DNA from: Pseudoalteromonas caenipelagi
GTDB taxonomy: Bacteria > Pseudomonadota > Gammaproteobacteria > Enterobacterales > Alteromonadaceae
Assembly: GCF_013140855.1 (NCBI RefSeq)
Contig: NZ_JABBPG010000009.1
Span: forward strand, 124,001 to 188,000
Reading direction: 5' to 3'
DNA length: 64,000 nt
In this document: piece after piece, positions 37,109-45,604 of the stretch
Position numbering within the stretch: the first letter of the stretch is position 1
Layout of the letters: every line of letters begins with the position of its first letter
The notes under the pieces: generated by a model
Databases searched by the model: none
The model's input: only the letters and a program-made list of their open reading frames with translations
Told to the model about the DNA's origin: nothing
Position numbers and translations under genes: made by a program

Positions 37109-37842
37109 AGAGTAAGCTGTTCCATTAAATGGTTATGTTCAATAAGTTGTTGGCGCATCGTCCGGCTGATCTCAATGTGGAAAAAAGTATCAGGGGTCAG
37201 TGCTAATTGGTGCATCACATTTTTTGTACCTCCAAGCTCGTTAATTTGCCTAGGGTAGTCATAACTTGCTGAACTGATCTGACGTAAACACACTGATAAT
37301 TGCTGTATCTTCTCGGTACTATACTTTCCTTGGCTAACAATGAAGTCTGCATTTTTACCTGTCAGTGTACTGCGCTTCTTTTTACTAAAACCATGGATTT
37401 GCAATATTTTCGCCTCAGGGTAGCTCGCTTGATAGGCTAAAATTGCATTATGGTGCAAGCTACTGGCTCTTTTGGACAGGTCCATTGTTTGCTCATCTAT
37501 CTTATCGCTATATCGATGATGGGAGTTACTGACCATAACTTGGCATAAATTTGCATAAATTGCTGTGCCAATAGGAAATGTATATTGGTCAAAAAACTGG
37601 TGAAGAACAGAGACAATACAGGGCTTTCCTGCGGGTCGGTACCACAGATGACTCCCCCCTAAGGTTGCACTTTGAGCAACTAGACGATATTGACTGTTTT
37701 CGACTTTATACTCCCAAGGGGCAAGTGCATAAGGCTTATCAAACCAGCTTTTGAGGGTGGATACACTGGGGAGCGGTTCATTTGCATAGCTGGGCCAACA
37801 AGTGGTCAGGATAGCAATGTAAAGTAAACTAATTGTCTTCAT
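37087..37842 (-). CDS. Secreted N-formylglutamate/poly-gamma-glutamate amidohydrolase-like protein (cluster gene 4)
   Basis: A 251-residue protein with a signal peptide (1-20, cleavage after SYA). Candidate metal and catalytic residues are arranged as in N-formylglutamate amidohydrolase and phage poly-gamma-glutamate hydrolase families: LHQFFDQYT (His81, Asp85, Thr88), SNSHHRY (108-109), ILQIHGFS (His150) and FHIEISRTMR (His222, Glu224). A periplasmic amidase could trim or release the polymer made by the CapB/CapC proteins, the job done by CapD or PgdS elsewhere. The same pattern recurs, with altered ligands, in the C-terminal part of gene 2. The start overlaps gene 3 by 14 bases behind GGTGG. 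The family call is my reading of motifs, not a search result. Confidence 0.55.
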   Translation of the reverse strand: MKTISLLYIAILTTCWPSYANEPLPSVSTLKSWFDKPYALAPWEYKVENSQYRLVAQSATLGGSHLWYRPAGKPCIVSVLHQFFDQYTFPIGTAIYANLCQVMVSNSHHRYSDKIDEQTMDLSKRASSLHHNAILAYQASYPEAKILQIHGFSKKKRSTLTGKNADFIVSQGKYSTEKIQQLSVCLRQISSASYDYPRQINELGGTKNVMHQLALTPDTFFHIEISRTMRQQLIEHNHLMEQLTLCLRYVL

Positions 37843-40102
37843 TTAGCCACCAGTTAAACGTGGGTGAGTGTTCTTCGAACTCTTCAATAACACTGAGCCA
37901 TATGTCTTTATTTGATTTTAATATCAAGCTGTTAAGTTCGCTAATATCTGAGTCAATTAGTACAGTCATACTTGGATATGCTACCAATTCACCTAGGCTC
38001 GGGTGGAGCATGAATGCACGGGTTGTTGAGCTTGGATATAGCTGCGTACGCTTATTTTCAAAACTGTATGTTTGATTTATCTGTGTTTTAAATTGGGCAT
38101 CTATTTGAGTTGAAAGCTCTAGAGCAGTTGTAAACGAAGATGTGCTATATGCTTTTACAACGACACTATACGGGGTCTTTTGGTAGTTAAGCTTCAATGC
38201 TCTATTCGCGTCAAGTTTATACAAGCGCTGCTTTGTCCAAGGTCGGCTTGTGCCAACATTTGCAAACAAGCGTTGATTATTGCTGAACAGCATCCCGTTG
38301 CTGCTACTTGCTAGTTGTCGCGTATCAAACTCGCGTACTAATGGTGGGTGATTAGATTTTACTATTAAGTTTATCGGAGTGGGCGGCGCACGATTGAGAA
38401 GCTGTTGCGCAAATTGCATATCAACCTCAGCGTAATGATAAGTTTCAAATGCGTCTTTTGGTAAGTAATAAGGTTTTGGGGAGTTGATTAAGGCTGTATT
38501 GGCAATGGCCAAATCATTTGATAAGTCTCTACTTACATAAGCTGTCTTTTTAACGTCTTGAGCTGGTGGCGCTGAGAACAATCTGACCGTTATCGTTTTG
38601 TTTTGCGACATCAATTGATAATCATTGTCGGCTTTTTGTGGATACCATGGAGGAATGTCAAAAAGCGCGCTGTTTTGTTTATCACATGACGTATCACATA
38701 AAGTTGAATGAGTATGGTATGACGCTTTTCTGGTATGGAGTTTAAAGGCCATCAAACCATCGCTTTGTACCATTATATAGGCGCTATTTGATGGCAGCTG
38801 ATGCAGGTACAATAAGCTGCTTTCGCTAATTGGTGTGCGTTCAGTATCGTCATTTAAGGCCCTATCAAACTCAGATTTATGCGCTTCTAAGTGAGTATTG
38901 TAAGTCTTGATTAGACTGTCTTGTTCATCATAAATATTGACTGTTAAATGTGTGCTTTTCGCTGGGCGAATATCCAGTTTTATCTGGCTATCTGATGTGA
39001 CGCTATATTTGATAGCATCTTGTTTGTTAACTTGATAATACAGGCTATGTAATGGGTCTATCGGTTGTTTGTTAGCTAAAAACCATTGAGATAAAACCGC
39101 TGTATCCGATTTTATAGTGATCATTCCTCTGGAGACATTGGACAGTTTGTACAGCGTGTCGGTGTTGGTTTTAATCGCTGTCAATTCTTGTGGTGGTGAC
39201 CATTGATTATAGTCATACCATCTAAAAGTCAGTGCTTCTGGGGCTGTAGTAGAAAAATAAATGTCTTGTGGTTGTGTGACATTTACAGAGGCCGAAAGGG
39301 AATGATCTGTGAAAAAACCATCTAAGCTGAGTTGCGAAGTTGAAAAATCATAACTTTGAATATGATAAGGCAGAGTTTCGTATAGAGTGTCTGTTGTAAA
39401 ATCAACATTAGGTACACCTTGAGGTGCTAATTTTCGCCAATCATACTTTACTGCGTTGAATATCTCTTGTTCGCTTAATGCATTGCCCCCTAATGTGTGA
39501 TAGTTGCTAATGCGTGCACGCCAAGGTAGAGGATATCTAAGCCAAGCACTGTAAATATCTGTCGGGCTGCTTTTTTCCTTGCTGTGTACTCTTAATACCA
39601 CGCCTTTAAGTAATGGATTTTCAAGGATTAATCTAAACGCAATTGCCGTGGCATTTTCAAATTGGCTATGATTTAAATAAAACGATTGACCTGTGGATAC
39701 CGCCAAACTTTGGCGGTTTTCTATGATTTGCTTTACTTGCTGCTGTTGCTCATCAAGTGCCAGTTTTGAAGTGTGATGATAAACCGCTTGGGTTATTGCA
39801 CGTTGGTCAGCATCTAACATAGTGTACTCGATGGCATAGTCAGCAGGTTGCTGATAATCCGGTTGACTAAAAATCGCATTAGATAACACCCGAATTGAGT
39901 CGGTCTGGGATGCTGTAAAGGTATAAATTAGCGGTTTATCCTGGGTTAGCCAATGTACATTTGAGCGGGTTTCTGAGCTTTGTTTTTCTAGCAAGGGTTT
40001 TGCACTACTTAACCAAGTAACGAACTGTCTTACTTGAGTGAAAGAAAAAGCGGCAAGGCTCATTGTGACACCTAAAATGATGGCCCATCTAATGTAAAAC
40101 AT
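37829..40102 (-). CDS. Membrane-anchored periplasmic protein of unknown function (cluster gene 3)
   Basis: A 757-residue protein from ATG at 40102, chosen because a G-rich Shine-Dalgarno (AAGGGGGG) precedes it; a longer frame from 40120 exists. One N-terminal membrane helix (about 5-23) is followed by about 730 residues predicted outside the cytoplasm, rich in beta-strand-like sequence with Tyr, Ser and Gln. A Cys pair in TLCDTSCDKQ may form a disulfide. I recognise no family. Its beta-rich N-terminal part (sensing-type phrases such as YTFTASQTDSIRVLS) resembles the start of gene 5 in style. It may link the inner-membrane synthase to the envelope; that is inference from position. Confidence 0.7.
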   Translation of the reverse strand: MFYIRWAIILGVTMSLAAFSFTQVRQFVTWLSSAKPLLEKQSSETRSNVHWLTQDKPLIYTFTASQTDSIRVLSNAIFSQPDYQQPADYAIEYTMLDADQRAITQAVYHHTSKLALDEQQQQVKQIIENRQSLAVSTGQSFYLNHSQFENATAIAFRLILENPLLKGVVLRVHSKEKSSPTDIYSAWLRYPLPWRARISNYHTLGGNALSEQEIFNAVKYDWRKLAPQGVPNVDFTTDTLYETLPYHIQSYDFSTSQLSLDGFFTDHSLSASVNVTQPQDIYFSTTAPEALTFRWYDYNQWSPPQELTAIKTNTDTLYKLSNVSRGMITIKSDTAVLSQWFLANKQPIDPLHSLYYQVNKQDAIKYSVTSDSQIKLDIRPAKSTHLTVNIYDEQDSLIKTYNTHLEAHKSEFDRALNDDTERTPISESSLLYLHQLPSNSAYIMVQSDGLMAFKLHTRKASYHTHSTLCDTSCDKQNSALFDIPPWYPQKADNDYQLMSQNKTITVRLFSAPPAQDVKKTAYVSRDLSNDLAIANTALINSPKPYYLPKDAFETYHYAEVDMQFAQQLLNRAPPTPINLIVKSNHPPLVREFDTRQLASSSNGMLFSNNQRLFANVGTSRPWTKQRLYKLDANRALKLNYQKTPYSVVVKAYSTSSFTTALELSTQIDAQFKTQINQTYSFENKRTQLYPSSTTRAFMLHPSLGELVAYPSMTVLIDSDISELNSLILKSNKDIWLSVIEEFEEHSPTFNWWLNEDN

Positions 40103-43100
40103 GGTCCCCCCCTTGCGCACTATTCGTATAGTTTTGTTTGTCTAACAACGTATGTCTGGTTGGTAAGTAGATTGCAATCAGATGTTTGTTTTTTCTAACT
40201 AGCAGGGCAAATTCATTAAGGTCTTCAATGTAGGCGGTCTCAAGATAACAGTCAGGTTGTTTATTACACAACTTACTAAGGTAAGGTAAATGCAGTGTTT
40301 TTGAGTATTGCTCGGTGAGCTTTTGAAGCGCAGTACGCTGCATTATAGGCAAATCTAGCCATACATTATCGTCAATGTCTTGCATGCTCATTTTTAATAT
40401 TGATGTGCTTGCCGATATGGCTGCTAAGCGCTGTCGTAGAGTATCGTTTGAGGTGGCAAAGTGTCGCTTGTAATCAGATGCTAACCAAAGAGCAGCTAAC
40501 TCACTATTAGATGTAAACACTTCATACCCTGTTTGAGCCGAAGAGCCTATTTCTAATCCGCGAGTTGCTTGTTGACCAGTCACAATCTCATACTCTAACC
40601 CGAGTTTGACTAAGGCGTTATGTAACTCAGCAAGCAGGTGCTGATGGCTATTACTTGGCGTTGTATTGATAAAAGATAGCGCTGTGGGTCGCACTTGTGA
40701 AGGCGCACTGTGACTACGGATCTGTAAATTGAGTACGGGTTGTGCTTGGTAGTAACGTAATAGGCTTTGATGAAAAACGTTAAACAACGACGTTGTATTT
40801 GTTGGTTTCATAACGTTCGCAGCTGGTGATGCAAGAGGATGAGCGCCAGCGATCATCAGTGATTTAGAGTGAGTTGAACGGTATAGCGAGCCGGAAAACT
40901 TTAATGTATGGCTTTCAAAAAGAGGTCGAGGGACTTGAACATTGGTTAGATTTGCTTGCCCTATACGAATGAAGTATAGGCCTTGGCCAAGATGAAAATA
41001 GCGAGGCTCAGGACGAGGAGAAATCATCAAATAGTCACTGTGCATGTCGCTAATACGCGTAACCTGGTAGCCTTTTGAATGGGCCGTTTTATTTATACTG
41101 GCTAGTTGGTTTGCGATATTTACATCCAGCGGATGTTGCGCTAGTTCATCCGATATTTGTAACAACGGTCTGAGTATTTCAAACTCCCACAGTGCAGCAT
41201 CTTTGCGCGATAGCTCGGCAAAATGACCACTGCCCTTGGCGCTTATATGCGGTGCAAAGTCATCGATAGCTTGTACTACAGACAGATGACGATACTCTAC
41301 AGGGAGTCTATCCTTACTTTGTATTCGCGACACCTGTGCTAGCAGCTGAATATAGTTGTCGTTGTTAATGTAAACTTCAAGCATATCAAACGGGTAGTTT
41401 GGATATGGAAGATTGCTTGGTAACACTAACCCAAATGAAAAGTTGTCACATGAAAGCAGGTTGTGTAACTGGTTTTGGCTAATAGAATCGGGAAGTTGAT
41501 TAAAAACCCAAGCATGACAGGCATTGTTTATATGGTTGGCTGGGAGTGTTTTTTTACTTTGCTTGGTAAGCTCTCTGATTTGTAGCACTTCAGGTATATT
41601 GAGCGCTTCTATAAAAGCGTGATAATAGGCACTTTGTGGCACACTGAGTTCGCTGTCTAATGATGTTTTTGCCGTTCCAATTGCCAAAGCATTACTTTGC
41701 AAGTACTCAAATAACATACCAGCGGTATCGCTTGCCCTTCTCTCACTTGTTGGATAGGGTACTGTAACTATATGTGCTCTGGTTGGGTTTTTAGCTAATA
41801 CAAAAAGCCCCCGGGGGGTATGTTCAGTTAAGTCTTGAATGTATAAGTAATGGTCATCTTGTTGTAATCTAAATCCTATTTCGTTAAATATCTCACTGGA
41901 TCGTGTGACGTTTTCGAGGCTTTCTCTGTCGCTAGTCAGCAATTTAACGGCACTTTTAAATTGGTTTATATTCAAGTTATGCTGATACTGACCGATTGAG
42001 AATGGCTTCTGGCTGGCCGTATACAAAATACTCCTGTAATCACTTAATTGTGCCGATATTGATACTGGCGCGGCTGTTTCAGCGGCGGCTGTCGTTTTTT
42101 TTACGTCTAATAAACTAGGCAGGAACATAATCAAAAAGCCAATCACAATGGCTAGCGCACCGCCAAGAATGGAAGTTTGAAATGTCGCTCTAATAATCAG
42201 GCCCAGCGCACTTTTTTGGTAGATTTTCAATGCTAATAGTGTTGATAACATATAACCAAATGCAAATGTATCAGTCACTTTAACTGTTGGGTAAAAGTGA
42301 ACCAGTGCGTAATTGAGTGCTAGCTTGTAAGCAAAACCAATATTAAAGAAAAATAGCAGTAACCTTGCACCTTCCAAATTAGCGTTTTTGAGTCGGGTAA
42401 AATGTAAGAGTCCGCCCCCAATAAGTAAAATAACAGCGGTTTCGATAAACGACGTTAGCAACTTGCTGGGCTGAAGCAGCTGCAGTGCCAGTAATGCAGG
42501 GAGTAAAATACCGTTAAACTCCCAGCCATATCGTAAATTAGCCCGAGAAGCGATAAATGCGGTCAGTACCAAAATAATATAGGCTTTTGGGGCCGCTACA
42601 ATTGAGGCCGCGACGGCCTCGTACATAATCGCCAAGTTAGCAATACTAAAATTGGTAAATGGCATCAGAACATAGCGCACGACAAGATAGGTACTCAGCA
42701 GTTGTATGGCGGTGATTTTCACTCCATACTTAAAGCCGTGATTCCACATAACGTTAGCTGCTAAGGCTATGATCACCAGCCCTAAGCTGTGAAGATCTGA
42801 AGCGTAATCAAAACTGATATCCCATAACCGGAGCTCGTTCGCTATTATTGGCCAAAGCATGCTATCCATGGCTACGCGCACTAAAATACTTATTAAGATG
42901 ATGGCAAAAAATCGGTCTCGGCCAAACATCTCAGCATAACCAAGCTTTTCCATGAGCAGTTGTGCGCTTAACCGCATAACCCAGTACACGACGATGGCTT
43001 CAATAAATATCACTATGGCAGAAGTAGGGCTGACGATTAATAGCGGCACGATGTAACCTGGCACCACAAGACCTGTTAAAGGAAAACCAAACCTCAGGTT

Positions 43101-43196
43101 AAAAAAGCAAACAATTGCGATACCAACCCAAACGGTTGTTATCACAGACTGGCTGAGTCCGCTGCCAGTGGGAAATAAAGGGAGCACCCAATCCAT
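40089..43196 (-). CDS. Tandem CapC/PgsC membrane protein fused to a degenerate amidohydrolase-like domain (cluster gene 2)
   Basis: A 1035-residue protein. ATG at 43196 shares its A with the stop codon of gene 1 (TAATG). Two CapC/PgsC-like membrane modules follow each other: the first (about 20-185) with NLRFGFPLTGLVVPGYIVP and FGRDRFFAIILISILVRVAMD, the second (about 200-360) with NLRYGWEFNGILLPALLAL and GARLLLFFFNIGFAYKLALN. Bacillus PgsC is one such module of about 150 residues. A non-membrane region (about 375-1035) follows; within it, about 735-905 repeats the amidohydrolase pattern of gene 4 (VQVPRPLFESHT, IAGAHP, YEVFTS), but the first His is Arg. CapC partners CapB in polymer synthesis and export. 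The predicted topology puts the large tail outside the membrane. Confidence 0.75.
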   Translation of the reverse strand: MDWVLPLFPTGSGLSQSVITTVWVGIAIVCFFNLRFGFPLTGLVVPGYIVPLLIVSPTSAIVIFIEAIVVYWVMRLSAQLLMEKLGYAEMFGRDRFFAIILISILVRVAMDSMLWPIIANELRLWDISFDYASDLHSLGLVIIALAANVMWNHGFKYGVKITAIQLLSTYLVVRYVLMPFTNFSIANLAIMYEAVAASIVAAPKAYIILVLTAFIASRANLRYGWEFNGILLPALLALQLLQPSKLLTSFIETAVILLIGGGLLHFTRLKNANLEGARLLLFFFNIGFAYKLALNYALVHFYPTVKVTDTFAFGYMLSTLLALKIYQKSALGLIIRATFQTSILGGALAIVIGFLIMFLPSLLDVKKTTAAAETAAPVSISAQLSDYRSILYTASQKPFSIGQYQHNLNINQFKSAVKLLTSDRESLENVTRSSEIFNEIGFRLQQDDHYLYIQDLTEHTPRGLFVLAKNPTRAHIVTVPYPTSERRASDTAGMLFEYLQSNALAIGTAKTSLDSELSVPQSAYYHAFIEALNIPEVLQIRELTKQSKKTLPANHINNACHAWVFNQLPDSISQNQLHNLLSCDNFSFGLVLPSNLPYPNYPFDMLEVYINNDNYIQLLAQVSRIQSKDRLPVEYRHLSVVQAIDDFAPHISAKGSGHFAELSRKDAALWEFEILRPLLQISDELAQHPLDVNIANQLASINKTAHSKGYQVTRISDMHSDYLMISPRPEPRYFHLGQGLYFIRIGQANLTNVQVPRPLFESHTLKFSGSLYRSTHSKSLMIAGAHPLASPAANVMKPTNTTSLFNVFHQSLLRYYQAQPVLNLQIRSHSAPSQVRPTALSFINTTPSNSHQHLLAELHNALVKLGLEYEIVTGQQATRGLEIGSSAQTGYEVFTSNSELAALWLASDYKRHFATSNDTLRQRLAAISASTSILKMSMQDIDDNVWLDLPIMQRTALQKLTEQYSKTLHLPYLSKLCNKQPDCYLETAYIEDLNEFALLVRKNKHLIAIYLPTRHTLLDKQNYTNSAQGGDHVLH

Positions 43197-45154
43197 TACA
43201 GCGAATCCCAACTGTCATCGTGGTTTTGGTCAGTGTTATCTGTGAGTTGTTTAAGCAATATGTTGGGGATTTTTAAGCCACTCAGTAACTCGGTGATATC
43301 AACAAACTCAAATAGAATTCCAGAGACCGAAAATGGTGTGTCAGACTCACTGCTATTGGCGGTTTTATCGATGCTCGACACGCGTAATACGTAATAACGC
43401 TCAGACATTATAACCAATAACTTAAATTCGCTTTTGTTGAGTGTCAGGTATCGCAATTTGCCTTTTGCTTCGCTAATAGATAATTCACTGACAGACAATA
43501 AAAGGTCTAACGAGTTCATAGAAAATATTAGTAGGTTTTGACGCTTAGCGAGTTGCTCAAAAGCGTTATTGAGCTGCATAACTTGCCCAAATAAGTTAAA
43601 CGCAACGCTTGCTGTGTGTTGCTTATCTACGATGTGTTCAAGCGTTGATAGCTTTTGCTCCATAGCGGCCACGGAAGAAGAAACCTTCTTACTTAGTGGC
43701 TCTGACAGTCTAAGAGTAAGGGCCCTAGTTATGGTCTGTTTGTTTGCATTCTGTTGGGCTGTATACATTCTAAAGTGATATAGTAGTTCGCCAATTTGGC
43801 TAGCAAATCGGTTTACATTACGTTTAAAGGCTTGTTCGATGAATTGTTTGTCTTGAATGATTGTTAAAGCCCAAAAGCCGCGTATATCGCCGGCATACAT
43901 TAAAGGCGTAATATACTGAAACTCATTTGTGCCGAGCGCTTTAAAAAATGGGCGTGACACCTTTACAACACCGAGCTCTTTGATGGCATCGCTGTACGGA
44001 GAGCGCTCATAATCACGTCGTAACTCCAATATATCGCTCAATTGGCAGTTTACAGCATGGATTTCTCGTAATCGATGATCGCCCTCTACACGCGCAAGGA
44101 AAATGCTTTTTTCTAGACTAAGTTGTTGGTTTATCAGCTTGATGATTGCCTCCCATGGTGAGGCATTTTCGATAATCGATTTGGGGAGGTAACGGCCAAA
44201 CATACGTTGCTCTACATCATCTACAAGCCGCACTAAACTTTGTTCTTCTGACCATTTACTGTGAAAGAAAACCCACAAAAAAGCCAGCCATGTGCTGATT
44301 AGTAGCTGGATGGTAGGAATAAGAAGCTGCAAATATTGCACAGTAAAGTAACTTATTAGTAGCCATGTTACGCTCAGTAATACCGCCAGCTTTAAATTAA
44401 AGCTAAGGGTACATTTTTGATAACAGGCAACTAACACAAAGAGTAGAACCAGCAATGTGAGCATACAAACATAATTGGGAACTATGCTCACCAGAGTTTG
44501 TTTATCAAGATTGTGTGCCAAGTAGGCATATAAGTACACTGGGTTCGCTAAGCTCTGCAAGCCAGGTGCATTTAAGCTATGACTGTAGTTGTTAGTCAAC
44601 TGGCTAATAAATATAATCTTATCGTTGACTTGTGTACTGAACAGATCGCCTGATAACACTCTTTTACTGGTAAATTTTGGCAAACTGGTAATGGGTAAAC
44701 TGAAGTCAATAAGTTGCTTTGCTTGCAGTGGCTGAAATAGGGTATTGAGCCAGCCATTGCATCGCGTAGCGTTAGGTTCAAAAACAATATCTATCCCAAG
44801 CCATGTCGAAATTGGCTTTTGACATGAGGAGTCATTAAAACCGATGTAAAACACATTGTTTGCTGTGTCAGGTTTATCTAGCTGCTCGTTAGAAAATACA
44901 ACAATTGCTTTAGGATTATATTGCGAAAGTTGCTTAACAAGTGGTGTGTGCTCCAAACTTAATTGTGTGCTTTCAACGAGCACGATGTTACTTTGTTGAT
45001 TACTATCAAAGCGATTGAGTAAGGTGTAAGTGACAGCATTAAGTGGTTGAAATAGGCCTGCGTACTGAGCTAACAGTATGAACGACGCTAACATAATTAA
45101 AGACCAAAAAACGGTACTTTTTTGAACGGACTTGAGCTGTTGTATGACCGACAC
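43196..45154 (-). CDS. CHASE2-like membrane sensor protein without enzymatic output domain (cluster gene 1)
   Basis: A 652-residue protein starting with GTG at 45154 behind GAGG (spacing 6). One membrane helix (about 14-32), an extracytoplasmic region (about 33-215) and three closely spaced helices (about 220-295) reproduce the topology of CHASE2 sensors. The cytoplasmic part holds a GAF-like segment (about 325-460), a helical linker and a PAS-like segment (about 500-630). There is no histidine kinase, GGDEF, EAL or cyclase domain. It is the first gene of the six-gene operon, so it may sense an envelope signal and control the ligase or CapC protein directly. Domain calls are from topology and pattern; sequence similarity to CHASE2 is weak. 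Confidence 0.6.
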   Translation of the reverse strand: MSVIQQLKSVQKSTVFWSLIMLASFILLAQYAGLFQPLNAVTYTLLNRFDSNQQSNIVLVESTQLSLEHTPLVKQLSQYNPKAIVVFSNEQLDKPDTANNVFYIGFNDSSCQKPISTWLGIDIVFEPNATRCNGWLNTLFQPLQAKQLIDFSLPITSLPKFTSKRVLSGDLFSTQVNDKIIFISQLTNNYSHSLNAPGLQSLANPVYLYAYLAHNLDKQTLVSIVPNYVCMLTLLVLLFVLVACYQKCTLSFNLKLAVLLSVTWLLISYFTVQYLQLLIPTIQLLISTWLAFLWVFFHSKWSEEQSLVRLVDDVEQRMFGRYLPKSIIENASPWEAIIKLINQQLSLEKSIFLARVEGDHRLREIHAVNCQLSDILELRRDYERSPYSDAIKELGVVKVSRPFFKALGTNEFQYITPLMYAGDIRGFWALTIIQDKQFIEQAFKRNVNRFASQIGELLYHFRMYTAQQNANKQTITRALTLRLSEPLSKKVSSSVAAMEQKLSTLEHIVDKQHTASVAFNLFGQVMQLNNAFEQLAKRQNLLIFSMNSLDLLLSVSELSISEAKGKLRYLTLNKSEFKLLVIMSERYYVLRVSSIDKTANSSESDTPFSVSGILFEFVDITELLSGLKIPNILLKQLTDNTDQNHDDSWDSL

Positions 45155-45176
45155 TTACTACCTCATGCTTAGTATT

Positions 45177-45204
45177 ATTCTACGAAAGGTAATTTCGTTG
45201 CCAA
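45177..45204 (-). promoter_or_regulatory. Promoter of the CapBC-type operon with operator-like palindrome in the spacer
   Basis: On the minus strand TTGGCA (45204-45199) and TAGAAT (45182-45177) are 16 bases apart. The spacer region carries a 17-base inverted repeat, ACGAAA-N5-TTTCGT (45182-45198), placed as a repressor operator would be. Confidence 0.5.
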
Positions 45205-45516
45205 AAGGTGTGCACATTTTGACGGCGACTTATGTTTGTATGGTATTAAGAGTAGGATAAAAAGTTAAAAAAATCATAGTGCTATCAGGACATTTAAATG
45301 AATTTTAAGAAACTAGGCTAGATTAAGTCATATCGTGTATGTAAGTGCTAACAAATACACATTTTTAGCCTAAGTTGTTCTTTGGTGCGTTAAGAAGGCT
45401 GCGTGAGATGTAACGGCAATAATAAAAATTGAACGCGTTAAGTTTTTTTAAAGTTCATCCTAATTTATTATTAAATCATAAATGAACAGTATTTTTACTG
45501 ATTAAATCGGCTGATT

Positions 45517-45558
45517 TGTGCAAAATAGTTTACATTATTCTAGTCCAGTAGCTATTCT
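45517..45558 (+). promoter_or_regulatory. tyrR promoter overlapping a TyrR-box-like site
   Basis: TGTGCA-N6-TTTACA (45517-45534) has two mismatches from the TyrR consensus. Its right half, TTTACA, doubles as the -35 element; TATTCT at 45553-45558 is the -10 after an 18-base spacer. This suggests autorepression by TyrR, as known in E. coli. Confidence 0.5.
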
Positions 45559-45604
45559 TAGAGTATGATCCCATTAAGTTGTGCTACCCCCTTTTGAGGA
45601 ACAA

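Larger units (their letters stand above)
45155..45604. other. 450-base divergent promoter region between the CapBC-type operon and tyrR
   Basis: Non-coding, AT-rich. The left edge has the operon promoter and operator-like palindrome (45177-45204); the right edge has the tyrR promoter with a TyrR-box-like site (45517-45558). The middle holds no clear gene or RNA. Confidence 0.5.
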
